From JAKPQE01 sp041397845 (GTDB lineage: Bacteria; Pseudomonadota; Alphaproteobacteria; Rhizobiales; JAKPQE01): a stretch of 64,000 bases of DNA. Below the pieces are notes generated by a model. The model ran no database searches, was not told where the DNA came from, and saw nothing but the letters and a program-made list of their open reading frames with translations. The translations under genes and the position numbers were made by a program. Of this stretch, positions 18,351 through 25,965 are shown one piece after another. Each line of letters opens with the position of its first letter. Position 1 is the stretch's first letter. The stretch is taken from positions 1 through 64,000 of the forward strand of contig JAWKVW010000009.1 of assembly GCA_041397845.1 (NCBI GenBank), read 5' to 3'.

Positions 18351-19271
18351 ATGGCAATCCGCTTTCTCGGCCGGCTGGTGGTGCTGGCCTTCATGCTTGC
18401 CGGCGCGACACTGTCAGCGCGGGCAGCCGAGCCGCTCGTCGATGTCGACTGGGTGGTCGCCAATCTCGGCAAGCCGGGCATCGTGCTGGTCGACATTCGC
18501 GGTGAGAAGGAATTCGAGCGGGTGCACATCCCGGGCTCGGTCTACACCGACTATGGCCATGACGGCTGGCGCGAGAAGCAGGGTGCGGCACCGGGCAAGC
18601 TCCCGGCCGACCCCAAGCAGCTCGCGGCGGTGATCGGGGCGCTCGGCATCGACAACGACACCCATGTCGTTATCCTGCCGATCGGGGCCAATGCCGGCGA
18701 CGTCGGTGTCGCGACGCGGATTTTCTGGACCTTCAAGGTGCTCGGCCACGACAACGTCTCGATCCTTGACGGCGGCCTCATCGCCTATGCGGCGGAGCGC
18801 AAGAACGGCGTGCCGGTCAATCCGCTCGAGGGCGGGGCGATGACGGCGACGCCGAAGATCTTCAAGGTCAATCTGCGGCCGGAGATGCTGGTGACGGTCG
18901 AGGACGTCGAGGCAGCGGCCGCCGGCAATGGCGTGGCACTGGTCGATGCGCGCACACCCGACGAGTTCACCGGCGCCAAGCGGTCGCCGGGCACGATCCA
19001 CGGGGCGCGGAACCTGCCGGAATACACGCTTGTCGACGAGCAGGGCGGCAAGTTCCTGCCGGTCGACCAGCTCAAGGCGAAGTTTGCGGCGGCCGGCGTC
19101 GAGACCGCCGGCGACCAGATCGACTTCTGCAACACCGGCCACCGCGCCTCGCTGCTCTGGTTCGTGGCGAACGAGCTGCTCGGCGACAAGGGCGCCCGGC
19201 TCTATGACGGATCGATCACCGAATGGGACGGTCTCGGCAAGCCGGTCGAGCCGGGCAAGCTTGCCAACTGA
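18351..19271 (+). CDS. Secreted tandem rhodanese (sulfurtransferase)
   Basis: A 306-residue periplasmic protein. The signal peptide is LVVLAFMLAGATLSARA, cleaved before AEPLVDVD. Two rhodanese domains follow: an N-terminal non-catalytic one (IVLVDIRGEKEFERVHIPGS, ILDGGLIAYAAE) and a C-terminal one (VALVDARTPDEFTGAKRSPG). The latter has the active loop FCNTGHRAS, a catalytic Cys in a CxxGxR setting. Rhodaneses transfer sulfane sulfur from thiosulfate or a thiol donor to a thiophilic acceptor such as cyanide. Length and two-domain form match thiosulfate sulfurtransferases. It stands alone and is followed by a terminator. Confidence 0.9.
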   Translation: MAIRFLGRLVVLAFMLAGATLSARAAEPLVDVDWVVANLGKPGIVLVDIRGEKEFERVHIPGSVYTDYGHDGWREKQGAAPGKLPADPKQLAAVIGALGIDNDTHVVILPIGANAGDVGVATRIFWTFKVLGHDNVSILDGGLIAYAAERKNGVPVNPLEGGAMTATPKIFKVNLRPEMLVTVEDVEAAAAGNGVALVDARTPDEFTGAKRSPGTIHGARNLPEYTLVDEQGGKFLPVDQLKAKFAAAGVETAGDQIDFCNTGHRASLLWFVANELLGDKGARLYDGSITEWDGLGKPVEPGKLAN

Positions 19272-19295
19272 CCGGAGCCGACACGCACTTTCGGC

Positions 19296-19329
19296 GGCTC
19301 GCCCTGCCTCGTGCCGGGCGGGCCGTTTT
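19296..19329 (+). terminator. Rho-independent terminator of the rhodanese gene
   Basis: GGCTCGCCC pairs with GGGCGGGCC (one G-T pair) around an 11-base loop, followed by GTTTTGCTTTTT. It lies 25 bases after the stop codon. Confidence 0.75.
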
Positions 19330-19547
19330 GCTTTTTGGCCAGACTCGTGGTTGTCGACCCGGTGTTGCCGGGTTGGTCAGGAAATGATTCCGGAATCCCG
19401 CCTATCTAATTGAATTTAATTTATTAAACCGTTCTCTTCAGAGGTAGATTCAATCGCCTGAGAAACTGATTCAAGTGCGCTTGCGGCGGCGCTGCCGGCT
19501 GGCAACGCCAGTTTCCGCAGATGCAGGCGTCCGTGCTGGCAGGGTGC
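19330..19547. other. Convergent intergenic region with an AT-rich patch
   Basis: It separates the ends of the rhodanese and oxidoreductase genes. It contains a perfect 12-bp palindrome GATTCCGGAATC (19386-19397) and then an unusually AT-rich stretch (19401-19432) for this GC-rich DNA. No ORF or RNA structure is evident. Confidence 0.5.
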
Positions 19548-21536
19548 TCAGGCGCGGCCGGGGCGGTTGCGGCCGAGCGGTGTCGGGCTGTCGGAAATGA
19601 ACTCCGGACCGAGTTTGAAGGCGCGTTCCTGGCCATCGAGGATGGCCTGCCAGAAGGCCTGCGCGGCGGTCATGCGGTCGGCGTGGGTCGACCAGCGCAT
19701 CAGCGGCAGGTCTTCGGTGCCGCCGTCGTCGAGGTCGGCGAGGTAGTTGAACAGCATGTCGGCCATGCGTTCGGTTTCCCACGGCACGCCCTTGCCGAGC
19801 TCGCGGCGGGCGATCTCGTCGGCGAGGGCGAAGTGGTGCAGCTTGAAGTCGACGCCGAGCTCGAAGAGGCCGTTGACGAGTTCGCCGAGCAGCGGTTCGG
19901 CCCATTGCCGGTGGAAGCGGCAGATGCCGCAATTGTCGTTCATCAGCTCGTAGACCATGCGCTCGACGTTCTTGCGGCCGAGTTCGGCCGGCGTCAGCAT
20001 GTCCTTGCCGTAGAAGACGTAGTACTTGCCCATCAGCGGCATCGGGCTGCCCATGCCGGGAACGAAGTACTGGTTCGGGACCATGCAGCCGGTGTCGCCA
20101 TGGGCGAGGTAGACGGCGCGCTCGCCCGGCCGGGTGTCGGGATGGCGAGTGTCGAGTTCGTAGGCGGCAACGCGGATGCCCTTGCGGAACGGGGCGGCGC
20201 GCTCGTCGAAGAGGATCGCGTCGATCGCCGCCATGGCATAGCGGGCGTTCTTCATGCTGTCCTCGACGAGGTCGAACTCGGCGGTATCGGCGGTGAAGCG
20301 CGAGAACACCATGTCGCTTGCCGGCGGCAGGCCGTAGTCGGCCGGATCGACAAGGCCTTCGGCGACGATCTCCATCATCCAGGCGAGCATGCCGCCGACC
20401 TGGATCGCATCAAGGCCCATGGCGTCGGCGTAGTCGTTGAGGATTTCGGCGCCGCGCTGGTCGAAGACGCCGACCTGCGGACCAAGCGCGTGGTAGGGCT
20501 CGTAGTCCTTCTTGAACTTGCCCTGCATCTTCTTGCAGGCGACGGCGCACGGCTCGCCGCAATGCTCGAAGTGCTTCGGCTTGATGGTCTCCTCGTTGAA
20601 CTGCTTCAGGTAGTGGGCGAGGATGAAGTCGCGATGCTGGCGCAGCCGCTCCTCCTTCGGGGCGAAGGTGGAGCGGTAGTTGAAGGTCATCAGCTTGTCG
20701 CCGATCGAATGCAGGTTCGCGCCGAAGGTGCCGCCGGTCCCGATCTTGTCGTCGTAGCGGTATTTCAGCGTCATGTCCTGATCGACCTGGGTGCCCTTCT
20801 TGCCGAAGTGCTCGATGAAAATCGGGTCGGTCTGCTTGTTGGTGATGGCGTCGGGGTTCACCCAGTTGCCGCCGAAGATGCAGCCGACGATGTTGTGCTG
20901 CTGGAACAGGCGCGAGCCGAGGCCGCCGCGGCCGCACCAGTCGACGACCGGCAGGAAGCGGCCTTTCTTCAGCGTGTTGGAACCGATGGCGCCTTCCGGC
21001 GTGACGGCGGCGGCAGGACCGACGACGAAGAGGCGGACGCGGCGCTCGGGATATTCGCCGGCCCAGCGGTCGAAGATTGCCTGCTGCAGGGCATAGATGC
21101 CGATGAGGGTTTCGCCGTCGGGGTCGCGATAGCCGGCCCAGGCGGTCTCGTATTCGGCAAACGGCTCGATGCGCACCGAGACGCTCTCGCCGTCATTGTT
21201 GAGCACGAGGACGGCGGGCGCCGGCGCGCGGCCGTCGAGGCGGACGTAGTTCACGCCGAGGTGCTGGAAGGTGTAGGCGGCGCCGCCCATCGAGGAGATG
21301 TAGAAGCTCTGCCACTGCGGGCTCTCGGCGCAAAAGACGAGGCGGCGGGAACCGGGAATGGAGCTCGAGGCGAGCAGGCCCTCGCCGAAGGTGAAGCAGT
21401 CGGGATTTTCCTTGAAGGCCTGCCAGCCGAAATCGACCGGGCCGATGATGCCGCTGTCGGGGGCAATGTCGTCGATCCGGAAGGCGCCGGTGGCAAGATC
21501 GATCGACAGGGCGCGCTGGACAAGGGGCAGGGCCAT
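19548..21536 (-). CDS. Aldehyde:ferredoxin oxidoreductase family protein (tungsten/molybdopterin, Fe-S)
   Basis: A 662-residue enzyme of the AOR family, which oxidises aldehydes to carboxylic acids with ferredoxin as electron acceptor, using a bis-pterin tungsten cofactor and one [4Fe-4S] cluster. Family features include IPGSRRLVFCAESP and YISSMGGAAYTFQHLG in the N-terminal pterin domain, DWCGRGGLGSRL, the cluster cysteines HCGEPCAVACKK and, about 200 residues later, NDNCGICRFHRQW. The start MALPLVQRALSIDLATGAF was chosen because it opens the family's N-terminus and has AGGAGG ten bases upstream. Longer upstream frame is non-conserved. No ferredoxin or tungstate transporter gene is adjacent. 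The natural aldehyde is unknown. Confidence 0.88.
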   Translation of the reverse strand: MALPLVQRALSIDLATGAFRIDDIAPDSGIIGPVDFGWQAFKENPDCFTFGEGLLASSSIPGSRRLVFCAESPQWQSFYISSMGGAAYTFQHLGVNYVRLDGRAPAPAVLVLNNDGESVSVRIEPFAEYETAWAGYRDPDGETLIGIYALQQAIFDRWAGEYPERRVRLFVVGPAAAVTPEGAIGSNTLKKGRFLPVVDWCGRGGLGSRLFQQHNIVGCIFGGNWVNPDAITNKQTDPIFIEHFGKKGTQVDQDMTLKYRYDDKIGTGGTFGANLHSIGDKLMTFNYRSTFAPKEERLRQHRDFILAHYLKQFNEETIKPKHFEHCGEPCAVACKKMQGKFKKDYEPYHALGPQVGVFDQRGAEILNDYADAMGLDAIQVGGMLAWMMEIVAEGLVDPADYGLPPASDMVFSRFTADTAEFDLVEDSMKNARYAMAAIDAILFDERAAPFRKGIRVAAYELDTRHPDTRPGERAVYLAHGDTGCMVPNQYFVPGMGSPMPLMGKYYVFYGKDMLTPAELGRKNVERMVYELMNDNCGICRFHRQWAEPLLGELVNGLFELGVDFKLHHFALADEIARRELGKGVPWETERMADMLFNYLADLDDGGTEDLPLMRWSTHADRMTAAQAFWQAILDGQERAFKLGPEFISDSPTPLGRNRPGRA

Positions 21537-21726
21537 GCGTGGTGTTCCTCCTCGGGCTGCCGGCGCGGTCGATGCCGGGCCGATCGTCTTGGTTCGCCGT
21601 CGCGGAAGCGTCGCGTTCAAAAGGGGACGCGCCGCGTGTTCGACAAAAGGCGAATGGGCAAGATTGATATCGGGAGGAAATCCGGTCAAGGCCGGGCAGC
21701 CGCGACAATCGCACGCGAGAGGATCG

Positions 21727-21757
21727 CCGGATCAGTTCGGCACCGGATCAGTTCGGC
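21727..21757. repeat. Tandem direct repeat, two 15-bp copies
   Basis: CCGGATCAGTTCGGC occurs twice, separated by a single A. It lies about 190 bases upstream of the oxidoreductase start and just past the end of the upstream unknown gene, so it could be a regulator-binding region or a simple slippage duplication. Confidence 0.6.
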
Positions 21758-21772
21758 GCCCAGGCAGATTGC

Positions 21773-22252
21773 TCACGCGGACCAGAGAGCGGCGAGATAG
21801 GCAGCGGCGTCGGTCGTGCCGGAGGCCATCGCCGCTGCCATCCACGTCCGGCGCTCGAAGTCGACGACCGCCAGTTCATGGACGCCGCCGACGAGGCCTT
21901 CATGGGAAAGGTCGATGAGGACGGCCGGGTTGTCGCGGTCGACGTGATAGACGCGGTTCTGCAGGCTGTCGCCGAAGACCCACCACCAGACGGTGATCCA
22001 GGTGCCGGTCTCGCCGACATGGACGACGACGAAGCCGAGCCCCTCGTTCGGGAAATCGCCCTCGAACGGGCCGGCGTCGGGCAGGTCGCGGAAGATGCGC
22101 TTCTCGATCGCCGGCAGAAACGGTTCGAACTCGGCGGCGGCGCGATCCGGCGCAACGAGGACGTAGCGCTTCAGGCGCCAGCCGTCGGCCTCGACGAGGC
22201 CGGCGGCGGCGAGGCTTCGCGGTGCAGTGGAGGTTCGCCCGGGGGCGGTCAC
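21773..22252 (-). CDS. Conserved protein of unknown function, coupled to erpA
   Basis: A 159-residue soluble protein without signal peptide or membrane segment. I do not recognise the family. The sequence has a globular, tryptophan-rich core (GTWITVWWWVFGDSLQNRVYH) and a conserved-looking middle (FEPFLPAIEKRIFRDLPD, NEGLGFVVVHVGETG). The GTG start overlaps the erpA stop as GTGA, so it is translated from the erpA message; an iron-sulfur or cofactor link is only an inference from this coupling. The oxidoreductase gene follows 236 bases downstream on the same strand. Confidence 0.7.
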   Translation of the reverse strand: MTAPGRTSTAPRSLAAAGLVEADGWRLKRYVLVAPDRAAAEFEPFLPAIEKRIFRDLPDAGPFEGDFPNEGLGFVVVHVGETGTWITVWWWVFGDSLQNRVYHVDRDNPAVLIDLSHEGLVGGVHELAVVDFERRTWMAAAMASGTTDAAAYLAALWSA

Positions 22253-22638
22253 ACGGAAAAGCTCGTGCCGCAGCCGCAGGACGCGACCGCCTGCGGATTG
22301 CGGATCTGGAACGACTGGCCCATCAGGTCGTCGACGAAATCGATCTCGGAGCCGCGCATGTACATCAGCGACATCGAGTCGACGACGACGACGGCGTCGC
22401 CCTCGGTGAGGATGAAATCCTCCTCGTTGCGGGCGGTGTCGAAGTCAAAGCGATACTGGAAGCCGGAGCAGCCGCCACCCTCGACGGCGATGCGCAATGC
22501 GGTTCCGGGCGCCTCGGCGGCGAGCACCCTGGTGATGCGGCGCACGGCGCTGGCGGTCAGCGTGATCTCGTCCTCGATGGTGCGGTCGTCGAGACGCAAT
22601 TCGTCGGACTCCTCGGTCCCTGTGGCAGCCTGGTTCAT
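22249..22638 (-). CDS. erpA: Iron-sulfur cluster insertion protein ErpA (A-type carrier)
   Basis: A 129-residue HesB/IscA-type protein that hands [4Fe-4S] clusters to apo-enzymes. The three conserved cysteines are present: GGGCSGFQYRFDFD and the C-terminal SCGCGTSFSV. ITLTASAVRRITRVLAAE is the usual N-terminal helix. The acidic 25-residue N-terminal extension is not conserved. It is divergent from dgt across 155 bases and overlaps the next minus-strand gene by four bases. IscA or SufA is the alternative name; ErpA is the usual dgt neighbour in this group. Confidence 0.92.
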   Translation of the reverse strand: MNQAATGTEESDELRLDDRTIEDEITLTASAVRRITRVLAAEAPGTALRIAVEGGGCSGFQYRFDFDTARNEEDFILTEGDAVVVVDSMSLMYMRGSEIDFVDDLMGQSFQIRNPQAVASCGCGTSFSV

Positions 22639-22793
22639 GGCGGTTCCCCGATCTCATCTTGCCGCGACACATGCAACGGCCGCATTGCGCATATATTCTG
22701 CGCGTCCGTTGCTTTTGTCGATGACGGATAGGTAAGTTCCCGGTTGCGTCGGTCAATGGCGGTGGGCCGATCGGCGGGGAGAGGGACGCAAGG

Positions 22794-23999
22794 ATGTTCG
22801 GGATCGGAGCGCAGCGCGCGGTCTATGCGGCGGATCCGGGGCGGAGCCGGGGCCGGCTCGTGGCCGAGACGCCGCCGGCGCCGGGGCGCTCGCAGTTCCA
22901 GCGCGACCGCGACCGGATCGTCCACTCGACGGCGTTCCGGCGGCTGAAGCACAAGACCCAGGTGTTCGTCTATCACGAGGGCGACCACTACCGGACGCGC
23001 CTGACCCACACGCTGGAAGTGGCGCAGATCGCCCGCTCGATCGCGCGGGCGCTGAAGCTCGACGAGGACCTTGCCGAGGCGCTGGCGCTGGCGCACGACG
23101 TCGGCCATCCGCCGTTCGGCCATGCCGGCGAGCGGGCGCTCGACCGGGCGATGAAGGGCTATGGCGGGTTCGATCACAACGCCCAGAGCCTTCGCTGGGT
23201 GACACGGCTGGAGCGCCGATACGCCGAGTTCGACGGCCTCAACCTGACCTGGGAGACGCTGGAAGGGCTCGTCAAGCACAACGGGCCGCTGACCGATCGC
23301 GACGGCACGCCGGCGGGGCGTCATGCCGGGGAGGGGCTGCCGCACGCGATCCGGGCCTATTCGTCCCTGCAGGATCTGATGCTCTGGTCATGGCCGAGCG
23401 CCGAGGCGCAGGTCGCGGCGATTTCGGACGACATCGCCTATGACTCGCACGACATCGACGACGGCATCCGGGCCGGGCTGTTCTCGCTCGACGACCTCGT
23501 CGGCATCGGCCGGGTCGGCAAGGCGATTGCCGATGTGCGCGGCCGCTATCCCGGCCTCGAGCGATCGCGCGAGACCGGCGAGGTGCTGCGCCGGTTGATC
23601 ACCGCGATGATCGAGGACGTCATCGCCGAGACCGAACGGCGGGTGGCGACGCTGCGGCCGCAGTCGGTCGACGACGTGCGGCTGCTTGATGGCGCGCTTG
23701 TCGCGTTCTCGCCGGAGATGGCGCCGCATGACCGGCAGGTGAAGGAGTTCCTGTTCAAGCGCATGTATCGCGGCCAGTCGGTGATGCGGGTCATGGCCGA
23801 GGCGGAACGGGTGATCGAGGAGCTGTTCGCGGTCTACATGGCCGATCTCGACGAGTTGCCGGAGGACTGGCGGGTCGGCCTTGACGGCAACCCGTCGCGG
23901 CGGGCGCGGCGCATCGCCGATTTCATCTCCGGGATGACGGATCGCTATGCCCTGATGGAGCACCGGCGGCTGTTTGACGCCACTCCGGAATTGCGTTAA
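22794..23999 (+). CDS. dgt: Deoxyguanosinetriphosphate triphosphohydrolase-like protein
   Basis: A 401-residue HD-domain hydrolase that cleaves dNTPs to nucleosides and triphosphate. The HD metal site is visible as TRLTHTLEVAQIARS, LALAHDVGHPPFGHAGE and, further on, ISDDIAYDSHDIDDGI. GRSQFQRDRDRIVHSTAFRRL at the N-terminus is typical. Length fits the type-2 dGTPase-like subfamily of alphaproteobacteria. It is followed at 134 bases by argS, a common pairing. Confidence 0.93.
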   Translation: MFGIGAQRAVYAADPGRSRGRLVAETPPAPGRSQFQRDRDRIVHSTAFRRLKHKTQVFVYHEGDHYRTRLTHTLEVAQIARSIARALKLDEDLAEALALAHDVGHPPFGHAGERALDRAMKGYGGFDHNAQSLRWVTRLERRYAEFDGLNLTWETLEGLVKHNGPLTDRDGTPAGRHAGEGLPHAIRAYSSLQDLMLWSWPSAEAQVAAISDDIAYDSHDIDDGIRAGLFSLDDLVGIGRVGKAIADVRGRYPGLERSRETGEVLRRLITAMIEDVIAETERRVATLRPQSVDDVRLLDGALVAFSPEMAPHDRQVKEFLFKRMYRGQSVMRVMAEAERVIEELFAVYMADLDELPEDWRVGLDGNPSRRARRIADFISGMTDRYALMEHRRLFDATPELR

Positions 24000-24132
24000 G
24001 AGCGTCTGCAACTTAACGGGATTCTGGAATTGGCGGCAACTCGTTGATTTTGCGCTATTTCCGGTTTGAGTTGGCGACCTTTTTCCGGTGTCGTCGGGAT
24101 CTCCCGGTCGGTCCATGAGGCGAGTTCCTGTC

Positions 24133-25895
24133 ATGAACGTGTTTTCCGATTTCCTCGAGCGGGTGCAGGTCGCGATCGACCAGGCGCGGATCGAGACCGC
24201 CGACGGTGCGCCGCTCGACGTCTCCAAGGTGGTGGTCGAGCCGCCGCGCGACGCGAGCCATGGCGACCTGGCGACGAACGCGGCGATGGTCCTGTCGAAG
24301 CCCAGGCCGGTCTCAAGCCGCGCGAGCTGGCGACCCGCATCGCCATGACGCTGGCGCGCGACCCGGACGTCGCGACGGCCGAGGTCGCGGGGCCCGGCTT
24401 CATCAATCTGTCGCTGAAGCCGGCCTACTGGCAGAACATGCTGGCGGCGATCCTTGCCGATGCCGGCGCGTTCGGCCGCTCGAGCGCCGGGGCGGGGGAG
24501 AAGGTCAACGTCGAATACGTCTCGGCCAATCCGACCGGGCCGATGCATGTCGGCCATTGCCGCGGCGCGGTGGTCGGCGATGCGCTGGCCAACCTGCTTG
24601 CCTTTGCCGGCCATGACGTGACGCGCGAATACTACATCAACGATGCCGGCGCGCAGGTCGATGTGCTCGCCCGCTCGGCGTTCCTGCGGTACCGCGAAGC
24701 GCTCGGCGAGACGATCGGCACGATCCCGGAGGGGCTTTATCCCGGCGATTATCTGGTGCCGGTCGGCGCGGCGCTGGCCGAGCGTCACGGCGAGACGCTG
24801 AAGGCGATGGACGAGGCGGAATGGCTGCCGATCGTGCGCGACTTCACGGTCGCGGCGATGATGGACATGATCCGCGAGGATCTCACCGCACTCAATGTCC
24901 GGCACCAGGTGTTCTTCTCGGAGCGGTCGCTGGTTGCCGGCGGCCAGGACCGGGTGGCCGAACTCATCGGCGTGCTGCGCGAGCGCGGGCTCGTCTACGA
25001 GGGGCGCCTGCCGCCGCCGAAGGGCCAGCTTCCCGACGACTGGGAGGATCGCGAGCAGACGTTGTTCCGCTCGACCGATTTCGGCGACGACGTCGACCGG
25101 GCGCTGATGAAGTCGGACGGCAGCTACACCTATTTCGCCTCCGACATCGCCTATCACTACGACAAGTTCCTGCGCGGCTTCACCACGCTCATCGATGTTT
25201 GGGGCGCCGACCATGGCGGCTACGTCAAGCGCATGGCGGCGGCGGTTACGGCGGTGTCGGGCGGCAAGTCGGTGCTCGACGTCAAGCTCTGCCAGCTCGT
25301 CAAGCTGTTCCGGGCCGGCGAGCCGGTGAAGATGTCGAAGCGGTCGGGCGATTTCGTCACCTTGCGCGACGTCGTCGACGAGGTCGGCCGGGACGCCGTC
25401 CGGTTCATGATGCTCTATCGCAAGAACGATGCGCCGCTCGACTTCGATTTCCAGAAGGTGACCGAGCAGTCGCGCGACAACCCGGTGTTCTACGTCCAGT
25501 ACGGCCATGCCCGCACGGCATCTATTTTCCGCATGGCACGGGACGAGATGCCGGACCTTGCGGTCGACGACGAAGCGCTGTCGCGGGCGCCGCTCGGCCG
25601 GCTCGACGACGAGGGCGAGCTTTCGGTCATCAAAAGGCTTGCCGAGTACCCGCGCCTCATCGAAAGCGCGGCGGCAAGTCATGAGCCGCACCGGCTGGCG
25701 TTTTATCTCTACGATCTTGCCAGCGAGTTCCACGCGCAGTGGAACAAGGGCAAAGAGTCGCCGCAATTACGCTTTATTAAGCATGATGATCGAGATTTGA
25801 CGACGGCCCGGCTCGCGCTTGTGCGGGCGGTCGCATCCGTGATTTCTTCGGGGCTCGAGATACTCGGCGTCGAGGCACCAGACGAGATGCGGTGA
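24133..25895 (+). CDS. argS: Arginyl-tRNA synthetase, frame interrupted once
   Basis: A class I aminoacyl-tRNA synthetase of about 588 residues. The first part (MNVFSDFLERVQVAIDQARI to SHGDLATNAAMVLSK) is in the ATG frame. From QAGLKPRELATRIAMTL on the protein is in another frame, with the HIGH-like motif in NPTGPMHVGHCRGAVVGD, VWGADHGGYVKRM and the KMSKS-like MSKRSGDFVTLRD; the C-terminal anticodon-binding region ends LEILGVEAPDEMR. The switch lies at 24300-24304 (AAGCCCAGG) and is repaired by one added base, for example AAG-GCC-CAG. As this enzyme is indispensable and no second copy is visible, the break is most probably a sequence error. Confidence 0.92.
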
Positions 25896-25965
25896 CCTCC
25901 CGTTCGCGGCCTCAAGGACGGCGAGTGTCTGCCGTCCCGGGCCGTCGAAAAGGGACGTAGTGACG

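Noticed and set aside
23388..25766. 792-codon minus-strand frame opposite dgt and argS
   Set aside because: Arg/His/Asp-rich shadow of the two real genes with no family pattern.
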